64,000 nt of DNA from Candidatus Harpocratesius repetitus (GTDB lineage: Archaea > Asgardarchaeota > Lokiarchaeia > Sigyniarchaeales > Promethearchaeaceae). Positions within the stretch are counted from its first letter, which is position 1; the number at the start of each line of letters is the position of its first letter. The DNA lies in contig JAIZWK010000001.1 of assembly GCA_021498095.1 (NCBI GenBank), positions 2,219,666-2,283,665 on the forward strand, given 5' to 3'. The notes beneath the pieces are model-generated. The model saw only the letters and a program-made list of their open reading frames with translations, was not told where the DNA came from and made no database searches. The position numbers were made by a program, and so were the translations under genes. This document shows positions 28,892 through 37,578 of this stretch, one piece after another.

Positions 28892-28957
28892 ATTCCATTC
28901 TGGATCGTAATTTTCTCGAATGGAATAATTATTCTTCTTTAATTATCAAATCCTTTT

Positions 28958-29596
28958 TTAATCTTTTTCTCTTTTTGTTATAGGTTGACGGAGAATTGTT
29001 TTTAATTTTTCGGGTTCAATTTTTCGGGGATCACTTAAGTAAATTTCATGATGCTTACCTGATAATAAATATCCATTATCCTTAGCAAACTGATGCATTT
29101 TCTTTATTATTGGTGGTTCATCATTATATGGCCCAACATACAGCAATTGAACACATTCACCTTCATCATAACTTTCCCAATATAATTTGGGTTGCATTTT
29201 AGGATTTTTAGATTCTTTTAATATTGTTACAGCTAGATTTATTTGATTCTCTTTTACAAAATCAGGTATTCTTATCATCATTATCCACTGCCATTGTTCT
29301 TTATTTTCCATAGACCATTTATTCATATCATCCATAAACCATAGTCCTTCTAATGGAGGAACAACATAATCATTCTCTGGTTGCTGCTTTTTGATAACTT
29401 TCATTTTCAAAGTATATGAAATACTATATAGCAATTGTACAGCTTCTTGATATTCTTTAGAATTGTTTGGATTACCCTTTCCATTAACCATAAAAAATTT
29501 CATTTTGGGGATTGTAATAAAAACTGGGGTTTCTCTTGGGGGATTATACAACTCTGGGAATTCTTTTTTAAAATCTATTTTTTTCTTTGATGACAT
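28958..29596 (-). CDS. GyrI-like small-molecule-binding protein
   Basis: A 212-residue stand-alone GyrI/AraC-effector-type domain protein. Seen: FITIPKMKFFMVNGKGNPN at the start, VVPPLEGLWF in the middle (the PPLEGLWW signature of one subgroup), and near the end LYVGPYNDEPPIIKKM, the GPY turn typical of GyrI-like folds. The family binds amphipathic small molecules or hydrolyses them; no DNA-binding domain is present. It lies 66 bases downstream of, and on the same strand as, nothing clearly related; the acyltransferase-3 gene follows on the same strand. Confidence 0.82.
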   Translation of the reverse strand: MSSKKKIDFKKEFPELYNPPRETPVFITIPKMKFFMVNGKGNPNNSKEYQEAVQLLYSISYTLKMKVIKKQQPENDYVVPPLEGLWFMDDMNKWSMENKEQWQWIMMIRIPDFVKENQINLAVTILKESKNPKMQPKLYWESYDEGECVQLLYVGPYNDEPPIIKKMHQFAKDNGYLLSGKHHEIYLSDPRKIEPEKLKTILRQPITKREKD

Positions 29597-29744
29597 TGAC
29601 TTTTTTCCTTCTAATTATGATAATGAAAAAAAAGGAGTGATTATGTTCTTAAATTCTAAAAATCAAGTGCTTAAGTATCTGATTTATTAAACTTATTTAC
29701 ACTTATTTACACATATCCACTCTATTTTTCGATCTTCTATTTCT

Positions 29745-29876
29745 TTAACTGCGAGGTTTAAAACTGTGAGTTGGGCAGTTCTCAACATTCATTGTAGCAG
29801 GAACTTCATGTCCAAAACAGTCCCCTTTCGATTCATCAATTGGTTTATAATATTCACAATCTTTACATTGACTCAT
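29745..29876 (-). CDS. 43-residue Cys-rich protein, HiPIP/BssB-like
   Basis: A short but convincing gene: MSQCKDCEYYKPIDESK at the start, then GDCFGHEVP and ENCPTHSFKPRS, stop TAA. The four cysteines are spaced C-x2-C-x12-C-x13-C, with aromatic and proline residues between. The pattern resembles the tiny iron-sulfur subunits of benzylsuccinate-synthase-like glycyl radical enzymes and other four-Cys cluster mini-proteins, so a [4Fe-4S] or zinc site is likely. GGTG precedes the ATG. It is divergent from the TrmB-like regulator, and a palindrome sits between them. A glycyl radical enzyme occurs in the window but 27 kb away, so partnership is only a possibility. Confidence 0.65.
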   Translation of the reverse strand: MSQCKDCEYYKPIDESKGDCFGHEVPATMNVENCPTHSFKPRS

Positions 29877-29972
29877 TATTTTCACCTATACAGCGTAATA
29901 ATCAACCTTAATGTCTTATTATTCAAAATGCGAATTTTTAAGAGATCAGGTTATTACTACTACCTTTATTTT

Positions 29973-30006
29973 CCTAAACACTTTATTTTGTGTATAAATG
30001 TTTAGG
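29973..30006. promoter_or_regulatory. Operator-like palindrome in a divergent promoter
   Basis: CCTAAACA (29973-29980) and TGTTTAGG (29999-30006) are a perfect 8-base inverted repeat separated by 18 bases, centred between the Cys-rich gene and the TrmB-like gene. The size and position suit autoregulation by a dimeric regulator. Confidence 0.5.
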
Positions 30007-30120
30007 TGATTTGAAATTATATTTGTGACAATAAAAATATTTTTTAAAAAGAAAATTAATATTAAATTAGTCACAAATTAAAAATAGAGGTTATTTCTAA
30101 TTAATCAAAATCAAGTTCAA

Positions 30121-31125
30121 TTGCGCACCTTTTTCAGTGAATTGGGATTGAATGAAAATCAAATTGAAATCTTTTTCCTATTATTAACAAAAAATAGTCT
30201 TACTATTTCTGAGATTCAAGAAGAAACAAGTCAATCATATTCCCAAACGGTTGTAAATCTCAAATACCTTCAAAAATTAGGGCTTTTAACTGTAGAAAAC
30301 TGTAAACCAAAAAAAGTTCATTTATTTGATCCAAAAATATCAATACAACAACTAATTGAAAAAAAAAACGAATATTTCCAGCAGAATTTAGAAAAAATCG
30401 AAAGAGAAATAAAAATACAGACAAGCCATTTCGGTGTATGTGCAAAGGAAATTTCCCATTATTATTATTCTGATATAGGATTAGGTATTGAAAGGTGGTT
30501 TCGATTAATCTATAATGCAGAAAAATCTATTGTCCTTTCATCTCTTCCTTTGAAAATATATAAGCGAATTGAACCTGCATTAAAGCATGCGTTTCAAAAA
30601 GGAATTCAAATTCAAATTTACTATTCTCGATTGGATTTTAATTTTGAGAATCAAGAGATGGAAGTTTTAGAAAAAATAATGGATATTCTTCAGAATTTGC
30701 GTTTTAATTTGATAGAATTAGAAGAAAAAACGTGTCAGAATGTTGGATTTAATAATCAAATAATTCAGAATGGATTTCTTCTAATTGATAACATTTTTTT
30801 TAATTCACTGGGATTTTTAGATGAAAAGGTGTTCTACATTCATGGCTTTTATTCAAAGAATACCGTTGAACAAATTACTCGCCTTTTTCAGTTGAAAACC
30901 CCAAAAAAACATATAGAATTGAAATATCCAAAGGTGTATAGCAAAATAATCCAGATAATTCAAACAAACCAAAATCCTATTAAAACTCGAGATCTCAGTA
31001 GAATTATCGGAATTGGGGGAACTAAGCTTAAACAAATGTTAGATTTTTTAGTGAGAGAAGGTGAAATTCAGAAAAAAATTGTCAGTTCTACTCGAGGTCG
31101 TCCTGCTGTTTATTATTTTTATTAA
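30121..31125 (+). CDS. TrmB-like transcriptional regulator
   Basis: A 334-residue protein. The N-terminal winged helix (about 1-75) contains LGLNENQIEIFFLLLTKNSLTIS..., the L-x-E-x2-IF/VYx2LL start of TrmB regulators. A coiled-coil linker (80-105) and a C-terminal effector region follow, and a second helix-turn-helix-like unit (RDLSRIIGIGGTKLKQML) lies near the end. TrmB proteins bind sugars or other ligands and control transport or metabolic genes. The start is a TTG; no ATG occurs in the first 100 codons at a sensible place. The likely target is the palindrome at 29973-30006 and the divergent Cys-rich gene. Confidence 0.78.
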   Translation: MRTFFSELGLNENQIEIFFLLLTKNSLTISEIQEETSQSYSQTVVNLKYLQKLGLLTVENCKPKKVHLFDPKISIQQLIEKKNEYFQQNLEKIEREIKIQTSHFGVCAKEISHYYYSDIGLGIERWFRLIYNAEKSIVLSSLPLKIYKRIEPALKHAFQKGIQIQIYYSRLDFNFENQEMEVLEKIMDILQNLRFNLIELEEKTCQNVGFNNQIIQNGFLLIDNIFFNSLGFLDEKVFYIHGFYSKNTVEQITRLFQLKTPKKHIELKYPKVYSKIIQIIQTNQNPIKTRDLSRIIGIGGTKLKQMLDFLVREGEIQKKIVSSTRGRPAVYYFY

Positions 31126-31430
31126 TATATTTTTAGAAATATGATTTTTTTGAAAACTTAGCTCATAACCAGTGTGTATGAACAAAACTTTATATAATCC
31201 TATTTTTTGCATTCTTTTATTGATTTTAATTGAATGGATTAGATTTTAAAATTTTACATAAAATAGAGCGAGTTTATTTGAGTTTTTAATATTCTCACGA
31301 TGCTTATTGATATGTTTTAAGATCTTTTTTTTTGATTACACATTGAAAGGACATAAAATAACAAACATTTATATATGATACACACTATTATTTAATTGTA
31401 ATACACACTCATTACATAAAGTGAAAAATT
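31126..31430. other. AT-rich intergenic region with promoter-like elements
   Basis: It holds TATA-like TTTATATAA near 31190 and TTTATATAT near 31369, and a direct repeat ATACACACT (near 31378 and 31401) just upstream of the mini-ORF at 31431. No larger gene is seen. Confidence 0.4.
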
Positions 31431-31511
31431 ATGAATCAATTAAATTACAATAATAGATACCCCCAATACCGATATCAAATTCAATTTGAAAATCGATTTG
31501 TTGCTTATTAA
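31431..31511 (+). CDS. Possible 26-residue mini-protein
   Basis: MNQLNYNNRYPQYR then YQIQFENRFVAY and TAA. A TATA-like TTTATATAT lies about 60 bases upstream and GTGAAA before the ATG is a weak ribosome site. It shares the MNQ start and an aromatic/basic end with the mini-ORF at 31587. The case rests on this similarity, so confidence is low. Confidence 0.25.
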   Translation: MNQLNYNNRYPQYRYQIQFENRFVAY

Positions 31512-31586
31512 GAAATAGATGAATTCCTGTAGTTATACCTTTTTTTTGATAATATTTAAACCAAAATAAAATTCAAGGTGAATTAA

Positions 31587-31676
31587 ATGAACCAAATGCA
31601 TAATCGAAACCAACAAAAAAATCTTAATCGCATCCAAGCCGAAAATGAGACTTTCTATCTCCGATTTCGCTTCTGA
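31587..31676 (+). CDS. Possible 29-residue mini-protein
   Basis: MNQMHNRNQQKNLNRIQAEN then ETFYLRFRF and TGA. AAGGTG lies 7 bases before the ATG, a good ribosome-binding site. Asn/Gln-rich, with a C-terminal aromatic/basic segment like its neighbour at 31431. It may be a real short protein or a leader peptide of the cyclase gene at 31820. Confidence 0.3.
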   Translation: MNQMHNRNQQKNLNRIQAENETFYLRFRF

Positions 31677-31819
31677 ACAGAAATCTCAAATTTTATTTAT
31701 ATTTTTTTCCACTCCCTTTTTTACCTTAATGAAAGATTATTGGCGAAATAAATTAAGATTAAGAAGAAAATATACAGAAAACTATTATTATTTCTTTGAT
31801 TTAGCTGAATTTGATTAGA

Positions 31820-32443
31820 ATGAAATTTTATGATATCAGCTTACAAATTGACGAAACTCTTCTAAATTATCCTGGTGATCCTCCTGTAAAATTTCAGAAA
31901 ATAGAGACAATTGGAAAAAGCCAATGGAATTTATCAATAATCTCACTTAGCGCACATTCAGGAACACACGTTGATTCTGACTTGCATATATCTGCTACTG
32001 GGAGACCTGCCAGCGAAATAAATTTAGAGCAATGTTATGGAAAAGCATTAGTGGTTGATCTAACTGAATTATCTCTTGGGGAAATGATCCAAATTCATCA
32101 TCTTAAGAATTTTATTATTCATCCTCAAGATTGGACAAATTTAATTATCTTGTTTAAAACGGGTAATTCTAAAATTGGATATGATACTTTTCATGAAGAT
32201 TGGGTAGGGCTTTCACTCGAAGGGGCTAATTTTCTAAGAAAATGTGGTATCAAAGCTGTAGGAATTGATTCACTTACAATCGGAACATATGATACTCATA
32301 AAGAATTACTATTACATCAAATCTTGGTGTATGAAGGCTTAAATTTGGTTGACGTTACTCCAGGTGAATATTTATTTGTTGGATTTCCTATAAAAATTAG
32401 GACAGAAGGTGCATTTGTTCGTGCAGTTCTAATCAAAGAATGA
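31820..32443 (+). CDS. Cyclase-family (kynurenine-formamidase-like) hydrolase
   Basis: ATG 31820 (MKFYDISLQIDE) is preferred over TTG 31811, giving 207 residues. The metal site SAHSGTHVDSDLHI corresponds to the H-x-GTH-x-D-x2-H motif of the cyclase/KynB family, and DISLQI ... YPGDPP is its usual N-terminus. GIDSLTIGTYDTH and EGLNLVDV near the end also fit. Members are metal-dependent hydrolases acting on formamides, isatin or similar cyclic amides. The substrate here is unknown, and no tryptophan-degradation gene is adjacent. A T-rich stretch at 32468-32480 likely ends the transcript. Confidence 0.85.
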   Translation: MKFYDISLQIDETLLNYPGDPPVKFQKIETIGKSQWNLSIISLSAHSGTHVDSDLHISATGRPASEINLEQCYGKALVVDLTELSLGEMIQIHHLKNFIIHPQDWTNLIILFKTGNSKIGYDTFHEDWVGLSLEGANFLRKCGIKAVGIDSLTIGTYDTHKELLLHQILVYEGLNLVDVTPGEYLFVGFPIKIRTEGAFVRAVLIKE

Positions 32444-32467
32444 GTACTAGCGATTTTTAACGAATTC

Positions 32468-32480
32468 TTTTTTTTTTCTA
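32468..32480 (+). terminator. Oligo-T terminator
   Basis: A run of about eleven T shortly after the cyclase-family gene. Confidence 0.4.
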
Positions 32481-32576
32481 CCTTTCCAAATTATTTTTGT
32501 AAAAAATGAATCCAAATCTTTCATTTCTTCAAAAAATGCTAACATATTTTAATCAGAGTGACAATTTTAATTAATA

Positions 32577-32894
32577 ATGTCATTTGATATCTTTCTTTTA
32601 GAAACGCTCAAATTTAAAATTCAATCAAAATTAGATCAATATGCTCCACCATTAATTGCTAATCTCTCAGAAAGAGCCAATGATCTTTATATTATTCGAC
32701 GTATCTTCTATCAGCAGTTGCTTAAAATATTAGATGAATCTTATATTGAAAATGCTCTTAAAAATTCCAATATGACTTTTTCAGATTACGTCCGCTCTTC
32801 TATTCGACAGATTTTCAAATCTTGTAATCCAAAATATGCACAAAACTTGAAAATATTAGAAGAAGATATTAATGAATTATTTATCTTGTTATAA
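32577..32894 (+). CDS. Hypothetical helical protein
   Basis: A 105-residue, almost entirely helical soluble protein (MSFDIFLLETLKFKIQSKLD...). It ends 45 bases before the large disordered protein gene on the same strand, so the two probably form a pair. No motif was recognised; the alternation of hydrophobic residues suits a four-helix bundle. Confidence 0.5.
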   Translation: MSFDIFLLETLKFKIQSKLDQYAPPLIANLSERANDLYIIRRIFYQQLLKILDESYIENALKNSNMTFSDYVRSSIRQIFKSCNPKYAQNLKILEEDINELFILL

Positions 32895-32939
32895 AGTTCA
32901 TTATTAATCTCAAGAAGCTTTTTCATACTAAAATGTATT

Positions 32940-35315
32940 GTGAAATTTCTTGATCATATCTACATAATATCTCTTTTCAATAGTTTGGGATCGTTTTTCA
33001 TCATAAGGAAGAAGGTGATAAACACGTCAAATCCATGGAATTCTCTCTTTTCTAAAGAAATTTCGCTTTCATTAAATAATTCTAATTCCCAAGACACTGT
33101 TTCAGATAATTCAAAAAAAACCAATACCAAATCTAATTCTGTTTCTTCTTCTGAAGATGCATCTTTTAATTTAAACATGATTTTCGACAATATACCTGAA
33201 GATATTTCATTATCTGATTCAACAGCTAATTCAAGTTCAATAAAGCAACCTAATCTTAATCATCACATTAATTCAAGTTCTGACCTTCCTTCCTTCTTTT
33301 CTTCTACTGAAATCCCATTTCCTTCTTCAAATAAATCGACATACGTCTCAAAAGAATCATTGGATTCTTTAGAAAATGAATATTTTCGAAAAAAAAAACT
33401 TAAATTTCAAAATGTTCCAAAAATAGTCGATTCTTCCAACTTTAAACATGATGAAAACTTCAATTTAGAATATGAATATAATGAACCCAAAGACAATGTT
33501 GATAGAGAAGCAATTAACCCATCATCAAAAACCAGTAAATTATCAGATATACGTTGGAATCAAATGAGAATACCAAGATCAAACAATATTTATAAGGATC
33601 TTTCCAAAAAACCAAAACCACTTCCTTATAATCACTCTAATGAAAAGTCACAACGAAATTTTGGAGGAAATAAAGCTTTACAAAATATGTATAATCGAAT
33701 GCAATCTCGTGATCAATTTAAGAATTTAGAACATTTATCACAAAGACAGCAGAAAACAGAAAAAATAGATTTAGGTTTTAAAAAACTAGCTAAACAGCAA
33801 AATGTCACTGCTGAACATCTTCAAAATTTTAAATCAATCAAAAATTCGATTGATAATAATAATAATAAATTTGATGATCATAGTTATCTTAATAATATTT
33901 CTAACAAAAATACTTTAAAAAATAATTCAGAATTACATTATTATTCTCAAAAAAACGCACATTATAATGAACAGAATTTTTCCTCATATATTAATAAAGA
34001 TCTCATAAGAAATTCAAGTTTTAAAAATCAAATGAAAGATAATTATAGTATTAGGAATCCTTCAACTAAAGCAGATATCCAGTATAAAACAGTTAATAAT
34101 CAAAATTTTCATATTCCAGATATCCCTCCGATGAAGAATAAAACTAAATATTCAATTAGAAATGTATTTGGATTAAAAAATCTTGCATTTCCTGAAAATA
34201 ATTCTTTCCAAAATCGAGAAAATAACAATAAAAATTTATACTCATTATCAAAAATTTCTTCCTACCCAGAGATTAATTATGCTTCAGAACATAGGCCTTC
34301 TCCAGATCCTTCAAACAAAAGACATAATAATCCCGCATCTCGACAATTCTCAAGATTTCAAGACTATTCGAATGCACAGTTTTCTTCAGTCTCTAAACCT
34401 TCATTAAATCAATCCTCTTTTGTTGATTTTAACCAAAATAATATAAATCAAGAATTTTTGGATAGAAAACAAGGAATGTTTACAAGTTCTGGCAATTTTG
34501 ACAATCTCAATTCTCCTGGCGCTTCTATTTATCCAAATGGTTCGAATTATCCAAACGGCTCAAACAATTCTAATCGTTTTAATTATTTTAATCATTACAT
34601 TATTCCGCAATCTCCTTATAAGGAAGGATATGCTCATGAATTTCCTAAGAATGCGTATGCTCAAACATCACGATTTGGTTTCCGAAGTTTTAATAATTCT
34701 ATACCAAATCAAAATGAATCACCATTTTATCGAGCAAATTTTCAAGATCAACAGCAATCCGATCATTTTTCAAGATATAAGACACTATTTGAACCCAATG
34801 AACTTAGTATTCAAAATCAAAATCATCAAATTTCAGATTATTCACAGCGCTCGTTCTTTCAACCACCTAATTTAGCTTCTCGTATTCAACCACTTAATTT
34901 AGAAAGACAAATCGATCCCCTTCATCAAGTATATCAAAGGCATGAAAATAGCACTGCATTCCGACATTTTAATCAAGAAGAGTTAACATATCCGGAACCG
35001 GTCTCCCGACATCAGTCAGAAGATTTTGATCTTCGTAGATCTTTTATAATTGAAACAATTTCTGATATGAAATCAACTGCACCTTTAAAGATCCAAATCC
35101 TTGAAATGCTCAATAATAAAAAATCTGTCTCAGAAACAGAATTATTAAGACAAATTAAAAAATCAGGCCAATATCTTGGAAATGTAGCATTGGGATTAAT
35201 TATGTTTCACTTGATCGAAGAATTTGGCTCAGATATGATCCAACGTTCCTTTTCTGAGGGAAAATTTTTCTACTCCCTTTCTTCTGAATTTAAAGCAATT
35301 TTTAAAGATTTTTAG
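32940..35315 (+). CDS. Large Asn/Ser-rich disordered protein with C-terminal globular domain
   Basis: 791 residues from GTG 32940; a second GTG at 33015, preceded by AAGGAA, would give 766 and would drop an odd hydrophobic N-terminus. From about residue 30 to 700 the sequence is dominated by Asn, Ser, Gln, Lys, Phe and Tyr, with small repeats such as YPNGSNYPNGSNNSN, and has almost no predicted fold. The last 80 residues (IQILEMLNNKKSVSETELLR and onward) look like a winged-helix or helical domain. Composition is prion-like. It could be a scaffold or condensate-forming protein, but this is inference. The small helical protein gene lies just upstream. Confidence 0.6.
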   Translation: MKFLDHIYIISLFNSLGSFFIIRKKVINTSNPWNSLFSKEISLSLNNSNSQDTVSDNSKKTNTKSNSVSSSEDASFNLNMIFDNIPEDISLSDSTANSSSIKQPNLNHHINSSSDLPSFFSSTEIPFPSSNKSTYVSKESLDSLENEYFRKKKLKFQNVPKIVDSSNFKHDENFNLEYEYNEPKDNVDREAINPSSKTSKLSDIRWNQMRIPRSNNIYKDLSKKPKPLPYNHSNEKSQRNFGGNKALQNMYNRMQSRDQFKNLEHLSQRQQKTEKIDLGFKKLAKQQNVTAEHLQNFKSIKNSIDNNNNKFDDHSYLNNISNKNTLKNNSELHYYSQKNAHYNEQNFSSYINKDLIRNSSFKNQMKDNYSIRNPSTKADIQYKTVNNQNFHIPDIPPMKNKTKYSIRNVFGLKNLAFPENNSFQNRENNNKNLYSLSKISSYPEINYASEHRPSPDPSNKRHNNPASRQFSRFQDYSNAQFSSVSKPSLNQSSFVDFNQNNINQEFLDRKQGMFTSSGNFDNLNSPGASIYPNGSNYPNGSNNSNRFNYFNHYIIPQSPYKEGYAHEFPKNAYAQTSRFGFRSFNNSIPNQNESPFYRANFQDQQQSDHFSRYKTLFEPNELSIQNQNHQISDYSQRSFFQPPNLASRIQPLNLERQIDPLHQVYQRHENSTAFRHFNQEELTYPEPVSRHQSEDFDLRRSFIIETISDMKSTAPLKIQILEMLNNKKSVSETELLRQIKKSGQYLGNVALGLIMFHLIEEFGSDMIQRSFSEGKFFYSLSSEFKAIFKDF

Positions 35316-35460
35316 TGTTGATAAGTTTTTTTTGTTAATTTTAGTGACAAAAACCTTATTATAAAATCAACCAATTTCTAAATTATTAAGAATTTTCTTG
35401 TAGAATTATAGTGTTTTTTCTGCTTGAAATTCTTGATAACTAGCTATTATAGTGATTTTT

Positions 35461-36747
35461 ATGGCTGAAGAAAAAATAATGAACCGCTGGATAGTTGTTG
35501 TCGGAGCGGTTTTAATTCAATTAGCTTTGGGTACAATCTATTGCTGGGGAAATATGACCAAATATATAACACCATATTTGAATCAATACGCCAGTTCACC
35601 ATTAGAAAGTACTCAAACGTTGTGGATTTTTGCGATTGGTTTACTTGCATTTGCAATCACCATGATTTTTTCTGGTCAATTGCAACATAAAATCGGACCA
35701 ATGCCAGTAGGAATAATTGGTGGTGTGTTAGTCGCTACTGGAGTATTGTTATCTTATTGGATGACAAGTCTTTTGGGAATGATCTTAACCTATGGATTAT
35801 TATTTGGGATTGGAATAGGATTTGCTTATGTAACTCCAATTGCGTGTGCTGCAAAATGGTTTCCTGATAAAAAAGGTTTAATAAATGGAATTGCAGTTGC
35901 AGGTTTCGGAGCTGGTGCTTTTATATTTAATATAATTGCCACTGCATATGTAAACCCCCAAAAACTTGCAGATCCATCTGATCCAACAATCCTTGCAAGG
36001 GTTCCTGGTCTTTTTATATTATTGGCGATCATTTATTTCGTAATGATTTTGGGTGGCTCGTTGACTTTACGAAATCCTCCAGAAGGATATATTCCAAAAG
36101 GATGGACACCTCCCGAACAAAAAGAAAGTAAGACTGTGTCAATTGGTGTAGAAATTCCTCGTGAACAAGCAATAAAACTCCCTCAATTTTGGATTCTCTG
36201 GGGAATGTTTGTATTAACTGCAGCAGCTGGATTATTCACGATTGGTTATTACTCTACTTTTGGAAAAAATGCTGCATGGGGTACAGATGTATTTCTTAGT
36301 TCTGTGGGCTCATGGGCTGCCTTATTTAATGGTTTAGGCCGAATTGTTTGGGGAAAACTTGCAGATGTTATTGGATATAAGAAAGTCCATTTAATCACTT
36401 TCGGAATTCAAAGTGCATTAATGTTAACTTTTGCATTGTCAATAAATAGTCAAGTAATGTTCTTCATCTGGGTCTGTTTGATATATTTCTGTTTTGGTGG
36501 AAATTTCTCTCTCTATCCAACAGGAACTGCAGATCTCTTTGGATCAAAGAACTTAGGTCCAAATTATGGCATTATCTTTACTGCTTATGGAATTGCAGGA
36601 GTTACGGGTGCATTATTAGCAAAACCATTAGGAAATTCCCTTGGTGCATGGGGTCTATTTGTTACAATGGGTATATTAGGTATTCTGGCTTTAGTCTTAA
36701 ACTTAATTTTAAAACCTGTTAAATTAGATTCATCTAAGACTGCATAA
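35461..36747 (+). CDS. MFS transporter, oxalate/formate antiporter (OFA) type
   Basis: ATG 35461 (MAEEKIMNRWIVVVGAV) gives 428 residues. Twelve membrane helices. The first has the family signature NRWIVVVGAVLIQLALGTIY with CWG after it, and the loop before helix 5 has YVTPIACAAKWFPDKKGLIN with GIAVAGFGAG after it, both typical of OFA-family carriers. A motif-A-like GRIVWGKLADVIGYKK is in the second half. OFA proteins exchange or symport small carboxylates such as oxalate, formate or pyruvate; the substrate here is unproven. It is a single gene with poly-T sequence downstream. Confidence 0.85.
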   Translation: MAEEKIMNRWIVVVGAVLIQLALGTIYCWGNMTKYITPYLNQYASSPLESTQTLWIFAIGLLAFAITMIFSGQLQHKIGPMPVGIIGGVLVATGVLLSYWMTSLLGMILTYGLLFGIGIGFAYVTPIACAAKWFPDKKGLINGIAVAGFGAGAFIFNIIATAYVNPQKLADPSDPTILARVPGLFILLAIIYFVMILGGSLTLRNPPEGYIPKGWTPPEQKESKTVSIGVEIPREQAIKLPQFWILWGMFVLTAAAGLFTIGYYSTFGKNAAWGTDVFLSSVGSWAALFNGLGRIVWGKLADVIGYKKVHLITFGIQSALMLTFALSINSQVMFFIWVCLIYFCFGGNFSLYPTGTADLFGSKNLGPNYGIIFTAYGIAGVTGALLAKPLGNSLGAWGLFVTMGILGILALVLNLILKPVKLDSSKTA

Positions 36748-37048
36748 ATCAAAAAAGAGATTTGTACAATTTATATTAATGAAATTTTTTAGTTTTATTT
36801 TTTCTTTTCTTTTATAAATTTGTTCAATTTTCATATTTGATTAAAAATGATAATGTTTGTTAATAAAGACTTCATTATATTCTAGAAAATATAAGAAAAA
36901 TAGAATATTTAAAAAAAGGATGACTTGATTGTTCTGGTTGTTTTAGAATATTCTATCGATAATTTCATAAAATCATTATCTGAAACTTGGCCATAATGAA
37001 GAATCGAGATTGAGATCCCTCTTTTTATTCTTAATATTATTACTTTTA
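36748..37048. other. AT-rich intergenic region
   Basis: About 300 bases between the OFA carrier and a convergent small gene. T-runs near 36791-36815 likely terminate the carrier transcript. Nothing else was recognised. Confidence 0.4.
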
Positions 37049-37312
37049 TTAATATTCCTCAACTTCTGCAATCGCGCGTTTTTCAATATGCTTACGTTTT
37101 CCAATATGAAGTTTTTGCTTTTTTTCTTCCTCCCTCATTTTTTTGAGCAATTTTCTATTTTCAATTATTTTTTCATAACGATTTTTTTCGTGGTTGAATT
37201 TTGTTGATCGATCTTCCACATCTAGGTCTGCTAATTTTTGAATGTCTTCATGACGCTTTCTGTTTAATTCTGCATGTACATTTTTTCGAGGTTTTTTGTA
37301 TTTATCTGTCAT
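37049..37312 (-). CDS. Small highly charged helical protein
   Basis: An 87-residue protein made mostly of Lys, Glu, Arg and His (MTDKYKKPRKNVHAELNRKR ...), predicted as one or two long charged helices. It has no hydrophobic core, so it is likely nucleic-acid or ribosome associated or partly disordered. The plus-strand frame over the same bases is a hydrophobic shadow. Its function is not recognised. Confidence 0.55.
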   Translation of the reverse strand: MTDKYKKPRKNVHAELNRKRHEDIQKLADLDVEDRSTKFNHEKNRYEKIIENRKLLKKMREEEKKQKLHIGKRKHIEKRAIAEVEEY

Positions 37313-37578
37313 GGTTTTTCACCTAAAAATTCGTCAGTTTAATTTTTTTTTAAAAATACATGGAATCTTAATTCCTGTATAAAACTTAGTATTTTATTTG
37401 ATTCAGATTTAGAACAATCGTAGAGAAAAAATAGTGTCATCCATAATACTTTACTAAATTCGTCTTAAAAAACTTTTCATATTCTTATTATAAGTAAATT
37501 TCTTAAGAATTTGACAAAAAAATCATCAAAGATTCAAAAAAGTACTATATGAATTCCGAGAATTTCTTATGAAAAAAA

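Noticed and set aside
29766..30005. 79-codon plus-strand frame
   Set aside because: It is the antisense of the clearer four-Cys gene at 29745-29876 and has no ribosome site or domain.
34183..34875. Plus-strand frames of 74 and 125 codons inside the disordered protein gene
   Set aside because: Out-of-frame shadows of low-complexity Asn/Ser codons; Ile/Leu-rich products are an artefact of AT-rich sequence.
37010..37207. 65-codon hydrophobic plus-strand frame
   Set aside because: Antisense of the highly charged 87-residue protein; Phe/Leu-rich reading of its Lys/Glu codons.
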